The notes beneath the pieces are model-generated. The model had not been told where the DNA came from and made no database searches. It worked only from the letters and a program-made list of their open reading frames with translations. The position numbers and the translations under genes were made by a program. Of a DNA stretch of 38,226 nucleotides, positions 32,247 to 38,226 are shown piece after piece (positions within the stretch are counted from its first letter, which is position 1; the number at the start of each line of letters is the position of its first letter). Location of the stretch: contig JAAYJD010000257.1 in assembly GCA_012523135.1 (NCBI GenBank), forward strand, positions 1 to 38,226, read 5' to 3'. Origin of the DNA: Clostridiaceae bacterium. Lineage in GTDB: Bacteria > Bacillota > Clostridia > Saccharofermentanales > UBA5734.

Positions 32247-33728
32247 TCAGCCTTTCAGCTTCCAGACCAAATCCTGCAGCATGAGCTTTTCGGCCAGTTC
32301 GTCGACATCGGTTCCGGCATGGATGTGGACCAGTTCGAAATCCAGCATCTGAGCCAGGGTACGCATATGCTCGATGGTCAGGGCGTAGCTCATGATCGAG
32401 TGGTGGGCGCCGCCGGCTTGCATCCAGGCTTCGGAGGCGCGCATCAGGTCAGGCAGCGGCTTCCACATGACGCCGGCAATCGGCAGTTTGGGCATGGCCC
32501 GGAGCGGTTTTTCGGCCAGCACATCGTTGACGATCAGGCGGAAGCGGTTGCCCATGTCGATCAGGGAGACCAGGATGGCCGGCCCTGTCCGGCCGCTGAA
32601 AACCAGCCGCGCCGGGTCGGCTTTGCCGCCGATGCCCAGCGGATGGACCTCGATGCGCGGCCGCCCGTCCGCGATGCTGGGGCAGACCTCCAGCATGTGG
32701 GCGCCCAGCACCCGTTCGTTCCCTTGCTCCAGGTGGTAGGTGTAGTCTTCCATGAAGGAAGTGCCGCCATCAAGGCCGGCGCTCACCTTTTTCATCACAG
32801 CCAGCAGGGCGGCCATTTTCCAGTCGCCTTCCGCGCCGAAGCCATAGCCTTTGGCCATCAGGTCCTGCACGGCCAGGCCGGGCAGCTGCTCCAGGCCGGC
32901 CAGATTCTCAAACGTGGTGGTGAAACCGGCAAACCCGCCCGCGGCCAGGAAGCGTTCCAGGGCGACCTCGATCCGGGCCTGGTAGCGAATGGCGTCGGGC
33001 TGACCGGTCGCCTGGTCGTAGGCGGCCGCATAGGCCCGCATCTGGACCTCGATGTCGGCTTCGGAAACCGCCTGCACGGCGTCGGCCAGTTCGCCGAGAC
33101 TGTAGCCGTTGACCTGCCAGCCCAGGCGAATCTGGGCTTCCACTTTGTCGCCCTCGGTGACCGCGACTTCGCGCATGTTGTCGCCGAAACGGGCGATTTT
33201 GAGTTTTTTGCCTTCCGCCAGCCCGATCGCAGCCCGGGCCCAGGCACCGATGCGGCGCTTGGTGGTTTCATCCTGCCAGTAGCCGACGACCACCGGGCGG
33301 TTCTTGCGCAGCCGGGTCAGGATGAAGCCGTGCTCGCGGTCGCCGTGCGCCGACTGGGTGAGGTTCATGAAATCCATGTCGATGCTGTCCCAGGGGATCT
33401 CCCGGTTGAACTGCGTGTTCAGCTGCAGCAGCGGTTTGGTCAGCATGCGCAGCCCGGCGATCCACATTTTGGACGGCGAGAAGGTGTGCATCCAGGTGAT
33501 CACGCCGGCGCAGAGCGGGTCCAGGCTGGCCGCTTCGCAGACGGCCTGGATCTCGTCGGACGATTTGACCACGGGCTTGAAGACGACGCGTCCGGGGATG
33601 CTTGCATCCCCGTCCAGGTGTTCGGCGATCACGCGGGAGTCGCGGTCGACCTGGGCCAGGGTCTCCTCTCCGTAGAGGCCCTGGGATCCGGTCACCAGCC
33701 AGAAGGTGTATACGGGTGGTTTTTTCAT
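32247..33728 (-). CDS. araA: L-arabinose isomerase
   Basis: Converts L-arabinose to L-ribulose with Mn2+. 493 residues, close to the ~500 of E. coli AraA. Clear blocks are FWLVTGSQGLYGEETLAQV near the start, WMHTFSPSKMW, LLQLNTQFNREIPWDSIDMD, GKKLKIARFGDNMREVAVTE, the metal-site region GGTSFMEDYTYHLE, and MLEVCPS, with a C-terminal AGGAHHSIMSYALT carrying the last His. The start at 33728 (MKKPPV) follows AAGGA; an upstream in-frame ATG lacks a site. No araB or araD is adjacent. It lies between a cupin-like gene and a ketose 3-epimerase gene on one transcript. Confidence 0.97.
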   Translation of the reverse strand: MKKPPVYTFWLVTGSQGLYGEETLAQVDRDSRVIAEHLDGDASIPGRVVFKPVVKSSDEIQAVCEAASLDPLCAGVITWMHTFSPSKMWIAGLRMLTKPLLQLNTQFNREIPWDSIDMDFMNLTQSAHGDREHGFILTRLRKNRPVVVGYWQDETTKRRIGAWARAAIGLAEGKKLKIARFGDNMREVAVTEGDKVEAQIRLGWQVNGYSLGELADAVQAVSEADIEVQMRAYAAAYDQATGQPDAIRYQARIEVALERFLAAGGFAGFTTTFENLAGLEQLPGLAVQDLMAKGYGFGAEGDWKMAALLAVMKKVSAGLDGGTSFMEDYTYHLEQGNERVLGAHMLEVCPSIADGRPRIEVHPLGIGGKADPARLVFSGRTGPAILVSLIDMGNRFRLIVNDVLAEKPLRAMPKLPIAGVMWKPLPDLMRASEAWMQAGGAHHSIMSYALTIEHMRTLAQMLDFELVHIHAGTDVDELAEKLMLQDLVWKLKG

Positions 33729-33774
33729 AAGCAATGGTCCTTTCATCGGCCCGATGCTGTCCGTATCGGTTGGA

Positions 33775-34200
33775 TCAGGCCAGAACGGTCTCGACCCTTG
33801 CGCGGATGACCGCCTTGTCCTGCTCCGTCAGCGTGTAGTAGCCGCTGTTGTCCCGGCTGGTGTCCTGGTTCTCGACGATCAGGACGATGCCCTGGTCCTG
33901 TAAAATCAGGGCATGCCAGACGCCTTTGCGGATGTTGTAACAGGTGTTGGCCTCCATTTCGACGACATGGATCTCGCCCGGATTGTCCGATCCGTCGGCG
34001 ACGATCAGGGCGCAGCGACCCTGGAGCAGGACAAAGACCTCGTCCGTCAAGCCGTGGTACTCCAAGTAGGACAGGGTGTCAAGGTTGCGGGCCGGGTCCT
34101 GGTTGAAAACGGCGACGCGCCAGTTCTCGTAGTGCATCAGGGGATGGTAGCCCGGCTCATGGTTGGCTGTCACATCGATCAAATGGCTGGGTATCTGCAT
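33775..34200 (-). CDS. Cupin-like protein (ureidoglycolate lyase-like fold), role unknown
   Basis: 141 residues, small cytosolic beta-barrel pattern. DEVFVLLQGRCALIVADG and YNIRKGVWHALILQDQGIVL are the cupin-type blocks; a single conserved His (WHAL) is evident but a complete metal triad is not. Similar proteins in sugar operons of Bacillota are labelled ureidoglycolate hydrolase-like. GGAGG precedes the ATG at 34200. It is first in the operon with araA and the epimerase (46 bp ahead of araA), so a role such as sugar mutarotation or small-molecule sensing is possible but unproven. Confidence 0.72.
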   Translation of the reverse strand: MQIPSHLIDVTANHEPGYHPLMHYENWRVAVFNQDPARNLDTLSYLEYHGLTDEVFVLLQGRCALIVADGSDNPGEIHVVEMEANTCYNIRKGVWHALILQDQGIVLIVENQDTSRDNSGYYTLTEQDKAVIRARVETVLA

Positions 34201-34244
34201 AGGGCCTCCTTGAACGGCGGTTATTTTGAGCAAGCGATGGTTTC

Positions 34245-34274
34245 ATGATACACCATTATGTTTGGCGTCATCAA
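34245..34274 (-). promoter_or_regulatory. Promoter of the cupin-araA-epimerase operon
   Basis: On the minus strand TTGATG (34269-34274), 18-bp spacer, TATCAT (34245-34250), about 45 bp before the first gene. Confidence 0.45.
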
Positions 34275-34336
34275 GCCGACTGCCGGTCCCCACGAGACAC
34301 CTGTTCCGGGCTTGATCCTATACCCGGCTTGCCCTC

Positions 34337-34347
34337 TGTGCTAAACT
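34337..34347 (+). promoter_or_regulatory. Extended -10 before the GH16-like gene
   Basis: TGTGCTAAACT fits TRTGnTAnnnT and is 43 bp before the start. The surrounding TTGCCC..TCTGTG resembles the sequence at 25589-25607. Confidence 0.35.
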
Positions 34348-34389
34348 GAACACAACCTTCAACATGACAGGCTTGGGAGGATGAATACC

Positions 34390-35211
34390 ATGCAGCAAAT
34401 TACCGTAACCGATCACGCGCCAAGCCTTTTACCGGATGGAAAGCAATGGAAACTGGCCTGGGCCGACGAGTTCGACGGGACCGAACTGGACCGGAGCAAG
34501 TGGGATTTCCGGCTGCACCTGATGCAAGAGCGCCACGAGACGTTCACGACGGAGGGCGTCGTTGTGCCCGGTGACAGCTGCGTTTATCTGAACCTGGTCG
34601 AAAAAGACGGCCAGTATTATTCGCCGCACCTGCAGACAGGCTATAACTTCATGGACGAGACGCCGGCCAACGGCCGCTACGGCAAGTTCACCTGGCCGAT
34701 CGCGGAATTCAAACAGCACAAATTCCTCCACCGCTACGGCTATTACGAGTGCCGCTGCCAGCTGCAAAAGCAAGCGGGCTGGTGGAGTGCATTCTGGCTC
34801 CAGTCCCCGATTATCGGCTGCTGCCCTGATCCCGCCGTTGCCGGCGTTGAGGTGGACGTGATGGAATCGTTCCGGCCCGGCTGGGTAACCCAGCCGATGC
34901 TGCACTGGGGCGGTTATGGCGCCGACCACAAAGACGAACCGGCGCGCGAGCCCGGCAGCGATGTCTTCTTCAACGACGGGTTTCACGTATTCGGCGTGCT
35001 CTGGGAGCCGGACGGCTATACGTTTTATTACGACGGGGTCCAGACCGGGCACAAAGCCTGCCAGGCGGTGTCGCACACAGACCAGTTCATGCTCATTTCC
35101 ACCGAATGCCAGGGTTACCGCACCGGTAACCAGCCCTCAGATATGCTGAAGAAGGTTGTCTTGCCGGACGCTTTTGTCGTCGACCACGTGCGCGTCTTCG
35201 ACCTGCTGTAA
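34390..35211 (+). CDS. GH16-like glycoside hydrolase, intracellular
   Basis: 273 residues. The opening KQWKLAWADEFDGTELDRSKWDF is the typical start of GH16 laminarinase/agarase-type beta-jelly-roll enzymes. The catalytic motif ExDxxE appears as Glu154, Asp156 and Glu159 in GVEVDVMESF, preceded by GWWSAFWLQS. WEPDGYTFYYDGV and the final VVDHVRVFDLL are also family features. No signal peptide, which is unusual for GH16, so it should act on imported material. The start at 34390 is preferred because GGGAGG abuts the earlier ATG at 34381 with no spacing. It lies between the arabinose operon and an AraC regulator. Substrate unknown. Confidence 0.85.
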   Translation: MQQITVTDHAPSLLPDGKQWKLAWADEFDGTELDRSKWDFRLHLMQERHETFTTEGVVVPGDSCVYLNLVEKDGQYYSPHLQTGYNFMDETPANGRYGKFTWPIAEFKQHKFLHRYGYYECRCQLQKQAGWWSAFWLQSPIIGCCPDPAVAGVEVDVMESFRPGWVTQPMLHWGGYGADHKDEPAREPGSDVFFNDGFHVFGVLWEPDGYTFYYDGVQTGHKACQAVSHTDQFMLISTECQGYRTGNQPSDMLKKVVLPDAFVVDHVRVFDLL

Positions 35212-35294
35212 GCCTCGCGGCAGCAACCGCTATCTATTCGCGTGCCTTTGACAAAACGCATGAGCTTGGACAACCAGGACAAGGGGCAAGAAAA

Positions 35295-36077
35295 ATGGAC
35301 AAAGAACATCGCGCCGGCAACGCACCGCAGGGAAACAGCCCTAACGACGCTACCAGCCAGGCTCTGCCAGGCCTGTTTTTCGATTGCTGCCCCTACCCGG
35401 TTCTGCTCTTCGATTGGTCGGGGAAACTGATCCAGCTGAATCAGGCTGCGATGCAGGACGATTTCCTTCCCGTTCCACCTGATTCCTTGATCTCTTTCGA
35501 CCTGCTTGCCGATCCGACTTGCGCCTGTCTGGGCTTCCAGCAGGCTTTTCAGCAGGCATGCCAGGGGGATACGATCTGCCTGGACCATGTCAGGATCCCG
35601 CTCAGGTTAATTGCGGCACGTTACGCAGCGCCCTGCCCGGAGGTTGACGCAATCGTCCAGGATGTCACATTTTTTCCGCTAACGAGCCAAAATACAACGC
35701 CTGCCGCCGTCGCAGCCTTGCTGACCAACCGACGTATCTTTCACGGTAAATGCGAAATCGTGCAGGCCATGGCCTATATAGCCTGCCACAGCATGGAGCG
35801 GCTGGATGTCGACGCCATGGCCAGGTCTGCCGGCCTCAGCCAGGCGCACTTCACCCGGCTGTTCAAGAAGCACACGAGACTGACGCCGCATGCATATTTC
35901 ATGACCTGTAAAATCGATCAGATCAAGGCGCGGCTGCTGGATGAGAATCTGACGATTGCCCAGGCTTTTTCCGCCTGCGGCGTCGATTACAGCGGACATT
36001 ACGCCAAGGTTTTCAAGAAGTCGACCGGCCAGACGCCAATGGAGTACCGCAAAGGCCAAGGCACGCAGTTTAATTAA
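35295..36077 (+). CDS. AraC-family transcriptional regulator with PAS-like N terminus
   Basis: 260 residues. The C-terminal ~100 residues hold two helix-turn-helix motifs: LDVDAMARSAGLSQAHFTRL then FKKHTRLTPHAYF, and LTIAQAFSACGVDYSGHYAK then VFKKSTGQTPMEYRKG. The N-terminal part (about 25-130) reads FFDCCPYPVLLFDWSGKLIQ then LNQAAM, which looks like a PAS fold and not the usual cupin. It contains several cysteines. AAGGGG lies upstream of the ATG. It probably regulates the neighbouring glycosidase or the arabinose operon; direct evidence is lacking. Confidence 0.88.
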   Translation: MDKEHRAGNAPQGNSPNDATSQALPGLFFDCCPYPVLLFDWSGKLIQLNQAAMQDDFLPVPPDSLISFDLLADPTCACLGFQQAFQQACQGDTICLDHVRIPLRLIAARYAAPCPEVDAIVQDVTFFPLTSQNTTPAAVAALLTNRRIFHGKCEIVQAMAYIACHSMERLDVDAMARSAGLSQAHFTRLFKKHTRLTPHAYFMTCKIDQIKARLLDENLTIAQAFSACGVDYSGHYAKVFKKSTGQTPMEYRKGQGTQFN

Positions 36078-36371
36078 GAACATCACATCTGTTGTAACAA
36101 AAACGAAAAACGGTCACAGGGTCAAATAGCATTTTTCTTACTTTCAATGATTGTTTTAAACCTATCCGGATGTGTTGATATAAGATAATATGGTTCATGA
36201 GTCCATGGAACAGTCGCCGATAAAAAAGATATGAACTTTCATCCATTTTTCATTCAGGCATTTTGACAATCTGATAACATCTGGCATATGCCTGAATTCA
36301 TATGTTTTATCGTCAATCTCACCTGACGAAGCATGTCACACGTGGGGAAAACAAAAATCGGAGGAAAAGCT
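36078..36371. promoter_or_regulatory. AT-rich promoter region of the 36.4-kb lipoprotein
   Basis: This ~290-bp gap is far richer in A/T than the rest of the window. It holds TTGACA (36263-36268) with TATGCC 18 bp on, enclosed by the perfect inverted repeat ATTCAGGCAT (36252-36261) / ATGCCTGAAT (36288-36297). The right arm covers the -10 zone, an operator-like layout. No ORF of note. Confidence 0.45.
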
Positions 36372-37181
36372 ATGAAGAAAATCATCTCAATCGCCTTGAT
36401 TTTGGCACTGCTTATCTTGAGCGCCGGCTGCACGGGACCTGGTTCAACGACCAAGGGCGATGCAACAGGCGGCCAAACCACCAAATCAGGCGGGCAGACC
36501 ACGACCGCAACCACCACCAAGGAAACCAGCAAGCCCGTCAACGGCGATGCCGACGATACGGTCTCTGCCGCCTATGGTGTGTACATCGAAGCTAAATCCG
36601 AAATGATCACCAACCTTATGGACGGATTGGGGGAAAATGACGAAACCGCCATGATGGTCCTCGATCTGCTTGGTGTGACCATGCTGGATTTGACATTGCT
36701 GCCGGCCAGCCTGTTTGGTCTCGGTGAAACGGCCGTTAACGCCGGACTCGGCTTCCTGGGAGCCAGCGATGTCCGCTATTCGGAAAACGGCAACCAGTAC
36801 AAGGTCACATACAAGGAGAAAGAGGGCAAGGCCATCAATGTGGAGGGCACCTATGACAAAGGCGCCAATTCCCTGGTCTGCTCATCCAGCACGGACGGCA
36901 AAGTCAATCTCTATTCGGAGTATTACGAGACGTCGTTTGGCTATATCGGCCAGTACTACCTGATCGGAGACGATGACGCCATCACGGTTTATCAGATCAG
37001 CATACAGGGAACAGACGGCGTCCTTGGCATTTCGCAGTCCGGCGACTATAACCCGTTGACCGGCCGCGAAAACGTGGATTTCCCCAAGGAATGCGACGCC
37101 TGGTATGCGATATCAGAACAAAAGATTACCGGCCTGACCGCCGACGGCAAGGAGATCTCGTTCACCGCCAAAGGTGAATGA
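36372..37181 (+). CDS. Secreted lipoprotein, function unknown
   Basis: 269 residues. Signal peptide MKKIISIALILALLILSAGC with lipobox LSAGC, so Cys20 is lipidated and the protein sits on the outer face of the membrane. A Thr/Gly/Lys-rich linker of about 40 residues follows, as in wall-spanning lipoproteins. The mature domain has a helical hydrophobic stretch (MMVLDLLGVTMLDLTLLPAS) and a beta-rich C-terminal half (YKVTYKEKEG, then YYETSFGYIGQYYLIGDDDA). No family recognised. GGAGG lies eight bases before the ATG. It is monocistronic, ended by a strong terminator. Confidence 0.85.
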   Translation: MKKIISIALILALLILSAGCTGPGSTTKGDATGGQTTKSGGQTTTATTTKETSKPVNGDADDTVSAAYGVYIEAKSEMITNLMDGLGENDETAMMVLDLLGVTMLDLTLLPASLFGLGETAVNAGLGFLGASDVRYSENGNQYKVTYKEKEGKAINVEGTYDKGANSLVCSSSTDGKVNLYSEYYETSFGYIGQYYLIGDDDAITVYQISIQGTDGVLGISQSGDYNPLTGRENVDFPKECDAWYAISEQKITGLTADGKEISFTAKGE

Positions 37182-37204
37182 CAAAACTGGAGCCTGGAAT
37201 TATC

Positions 37205-37237
37205 GGACCTCGCCGCACCAAGCGGCGGGGTCCTTTT
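37205..37237 (+). terminator. Intrinsic terminator after the lipoprotein gene
   Basis: GGACCTCGCCGC (37205-37216) pairs with GCGGCGGGGTCC (37222-37233), 12 bp with one GU, loop ACCAA, then TTTT. It lies 23 bp after the stop codon. Confidence 0.85.
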
Positions 37238-37475
37238 CAGCTAACAGCCTGTGTGGTCTTTCGCTTGCACCGCGGTTTCTTCACTGCAGGCATAGTAGGA
37301 CTCCTGACAAGATCATCGTGGCAATCTGTCAACATAGAAGCATTGCCATATCAACCATATGCTGGCCTGCCTGTTACAGCCTTTAATGATTGATCTGTCA
37401 TGCCTGCAAGAGAATCAAGCACCTTTCTAATTGTGGTAATCTGAAATATTGGGGTCTCATCGAGGAGATGTTATC
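37238..37475. other. Intergenic stretch with no recognised feature
   Basis: About 240 bp, moderately AT-rich, between the terminator and the HepT-like gene. No convincing ORF, RNA gene or repeat is seen; no clear -35/-10 pair could be chosen although a promoter for the next gene must lie here. Confidence 0.5.
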
Positions 37476-37907
37476 GTGAGCATCAACGAAATTTTAGTCC
37501 GGCAACGGCTTGTTTTGACCGGCCAGGCGGTTGACCACCTGTGGCGCCTTTCCACCGTGCCCATCGAGCGGTTTGTCAACAGTGACCTGTCTGCTGCCGC
37601 TGAGAGCCATTTGCATCGGACGCTCGAAGCCATTTTCGATGTCGGACGGCTACTTTTGTCAATCAATGGAACGAACGAGCCGGCTCAGAAAGACGCGTCC
37701 ATCGTGCGAGGTTTAGCCGAAAAAGGAATCATCAGCCCGGGGCTTCGTGCAACACTGACCGAAATGGCCGGATACCGCGACCGGTTGGTTCAATTGGATA
37801 ATCTGGTTCCAGACGAGGAAATCCATACGATCATGAACCACCAGCTAACTGATCATCATGACTTCATCACGCAGATCGAAAAATATCTCAAATCAGCCGT
37901 TACGTGA
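37476..37907 (+). CDS. HepT-like (DUF86) HEPN-fold protein with altered active-site motif
   Basis: 143 residues, all helical. The DUF86/HepT plan is visible: LHRTLEAIFDVGRLLLS, IVRGLAEKGIISPGLRATLT and MAGYRDRLVQLDNLVPDEEI. In toxin members the last block reads MAGFRNRLVH, with the RNase motif Rx4-6H. Here the His is Gln and Asn is Asp (RDRLVQ), so RNase or adenylylation function may be lost. The start is the GTG at 37476, eight bases after GAGGAG; an upstream TTG at 37449 is unlikely. No MntA nucleotidyltransferase precedes it, but it converges with an 8-bp overlap on an ANT(6)-like nucleotidyltransferase gene. Confidence 0.78.
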   Translation: MSINEILVRQRLVLTGQAVDHLWRLSTVPIERFVNSDLSAAAESHLHRTLEAIFDVGRLLLSINGTNEPAQKDASIVRGLAEKGIISPGLRATLTEMAGYRDRLVQLDNLVPDEEIHTIMNHQLTDHHDFITQIEKYLKSAVT

Positions 37908-38226
37908 CCGGATTATCCAGACTGGCTCTGACCTGGTTCAGGTATTGCCTGGCGCCCTGCTCGTCGTCGATCGGATAATCGTGTCCCATGCTCGTCCCCA
38001 CCGCCAGAGCCAGCAGGTGAAACAGGTCCATCATGGTCTCGATGGCGGCCCAGATATGTTGGGACGCGCTGTCGCAGTATCTTGCGGCAAATAACCGGTA
38101 CCGATCTGGCGATAAATAGCGTTTGAAATACTTGCCCGACTTGCCGACCGACAGGTTATACCCGTGGACTGACCCGATGTACCAGCCGATCATGTCGTGC
38201 AGTTCGGCGCGGACAACCACCTGGAG
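37900..38226 (-). CDS. Aminoglycoside 6-adenylyltransferase-like protein (C-terminal part, cut by window edge)
   Basis: Only the last ~108 residues are inside the window; the reading frame is open to the right edge. LHDMIGWYIGSVHGYNLSVG then KSGKYFKRYLSPDRY and IWAAIETMMDLFHLLALAVG then HDYPIDDE match from memory the C-terminal domain of ANT(6)/AadK adenylyltransferases (WxIG....SVGKSGKYLxKFLS, and MCxLFRxxAxEVA). Those enzymes transfer AMP to streptomycin, but many chromosomal homologues have no proven resistance role. The catalytic nucleotidyltransferase domain lies outside, so activity cannot be judged. Its stop overlaps that of the HepT-like gene tail to tail. Confidence 0.82.
   Translation of the reverse strand, partial: LQVVVRAELHDMIGWYIGSVHGYNLSVGKSGKYFKRYLSPDRYRLFAARYCDSASQHIWAAIETMMDLFHLLALAVGTSMGHDYPIDDEQGARQYLNQVRASLDNPVT

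Noticed and set aside
32211-33809. Long plus-strand open frame opposite araA
   Set aside because: Antisense shadow of araA, typical of high-GC codon bias; no family motif.
35248-35276. TTGACA before the AraC gene as a promoter
   Set aside because: The -35 box is perfect but no acceptable -10 hexamer lies 16-19 bp downstream.
37174-37393. Two overlapping plus-strand frames after the lipoprotein gene
   Set aside because: They run through the intrinsic terminator hairpin and lack a ribosome binding site and any motif.

Overview
The window is a GC-rich chromosomal segment packed with genes. Starts are preceded by strong GGAGG-type ribosome binding sites, and promoters resemble housekeeping sigma-A boxes (TTGACA/TATAAT, often with a TRTG-extended -10). 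Gene families point to a monoderm, probably fermentative bacterium, most likely a high-GC member of Clostridia (Bacillota): an ECF-transporter S component, a GH51 arabinofuranosidase, an allulose-type 3-epimerase, a lipoprotein-type MacA adaptor, an ABC-F protein and an ANT(6)-like nucleotidyltransferase. This assignment is inference from gene families and signals; there is no rRNA or other phylogenetic marker here. No tRNA, rRNA, CRISPR array or insertion sequence was found.

1-11.2 kb, sugar catabolism. A LacI-family repressor, a YjbQ-family protein, a PfkB sugar kinase and 6-phosphogluconate dehydrogenase (cut by the left edge) read leftwards. Diverging from the repressor is a tight operon: SDR dehydrogenase, TIM-barrel isomerase, two tandem transaldolase-fold paralogues and tartronate semialdehyde reductase (garR). 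The two transaldolases carry a Gln where true transaldolases have Glu, as in fructose-6-phosphate aldolase. Together with garR this suggests an aldol-cleavage route for an unidentified sugar or sugar acid. Endonuclease IV and a clan GH-A glycosidase follow on the minus strand.

11.3-22.7 kb, stress or antibiotic response. A NarL-type sensor kinase/regulator pair precedes a lipoprotein, a large FtsX-type permease, an ATPase, a MacA-like lipoprotein adaptor, a second FtsX-type permease and a second ATPase. Next is an ABC-F ATPase whose leader contains a promoter, a six-codon leader ORF, a long hairpin, an antiterminator and a terminator, consistent with ribosome-stalling attenuation. A four-pass membrane protein closes the block.

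22.7-31.3 kb, mixed. A MerR regulator is fused to two membrane segments and a zinc ribbon and lies behind a MerR-type promoter with a 19-bp spacer. It converges with GH51 arabinofuranosidase. Then come a DsrE-like protein and an operon of ECF S component, two-domain P-loop kinase and RtcB RNA ligase, behind a leader with mutually exclusive hairpins. An aldo/keto reductase, a coiled-coil protein and an M55 D-aminopeptidase follow.

31.3-38.2 kb. A leftward operon carries a cupin-like protein, L-arabinose isomerase and a ketose 3-epimerase. Rightward are an intracellular GH16-like enzyme, an AraC-type regulator, an AT-rich promoter region, a lipoprotein with a clear terminator and a HepT-like protein whose HEPN catalytic motif looks degenerate. 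The last converges on the 3' end of an ANT(6)-type adenylyltransferase cut by the right edge.
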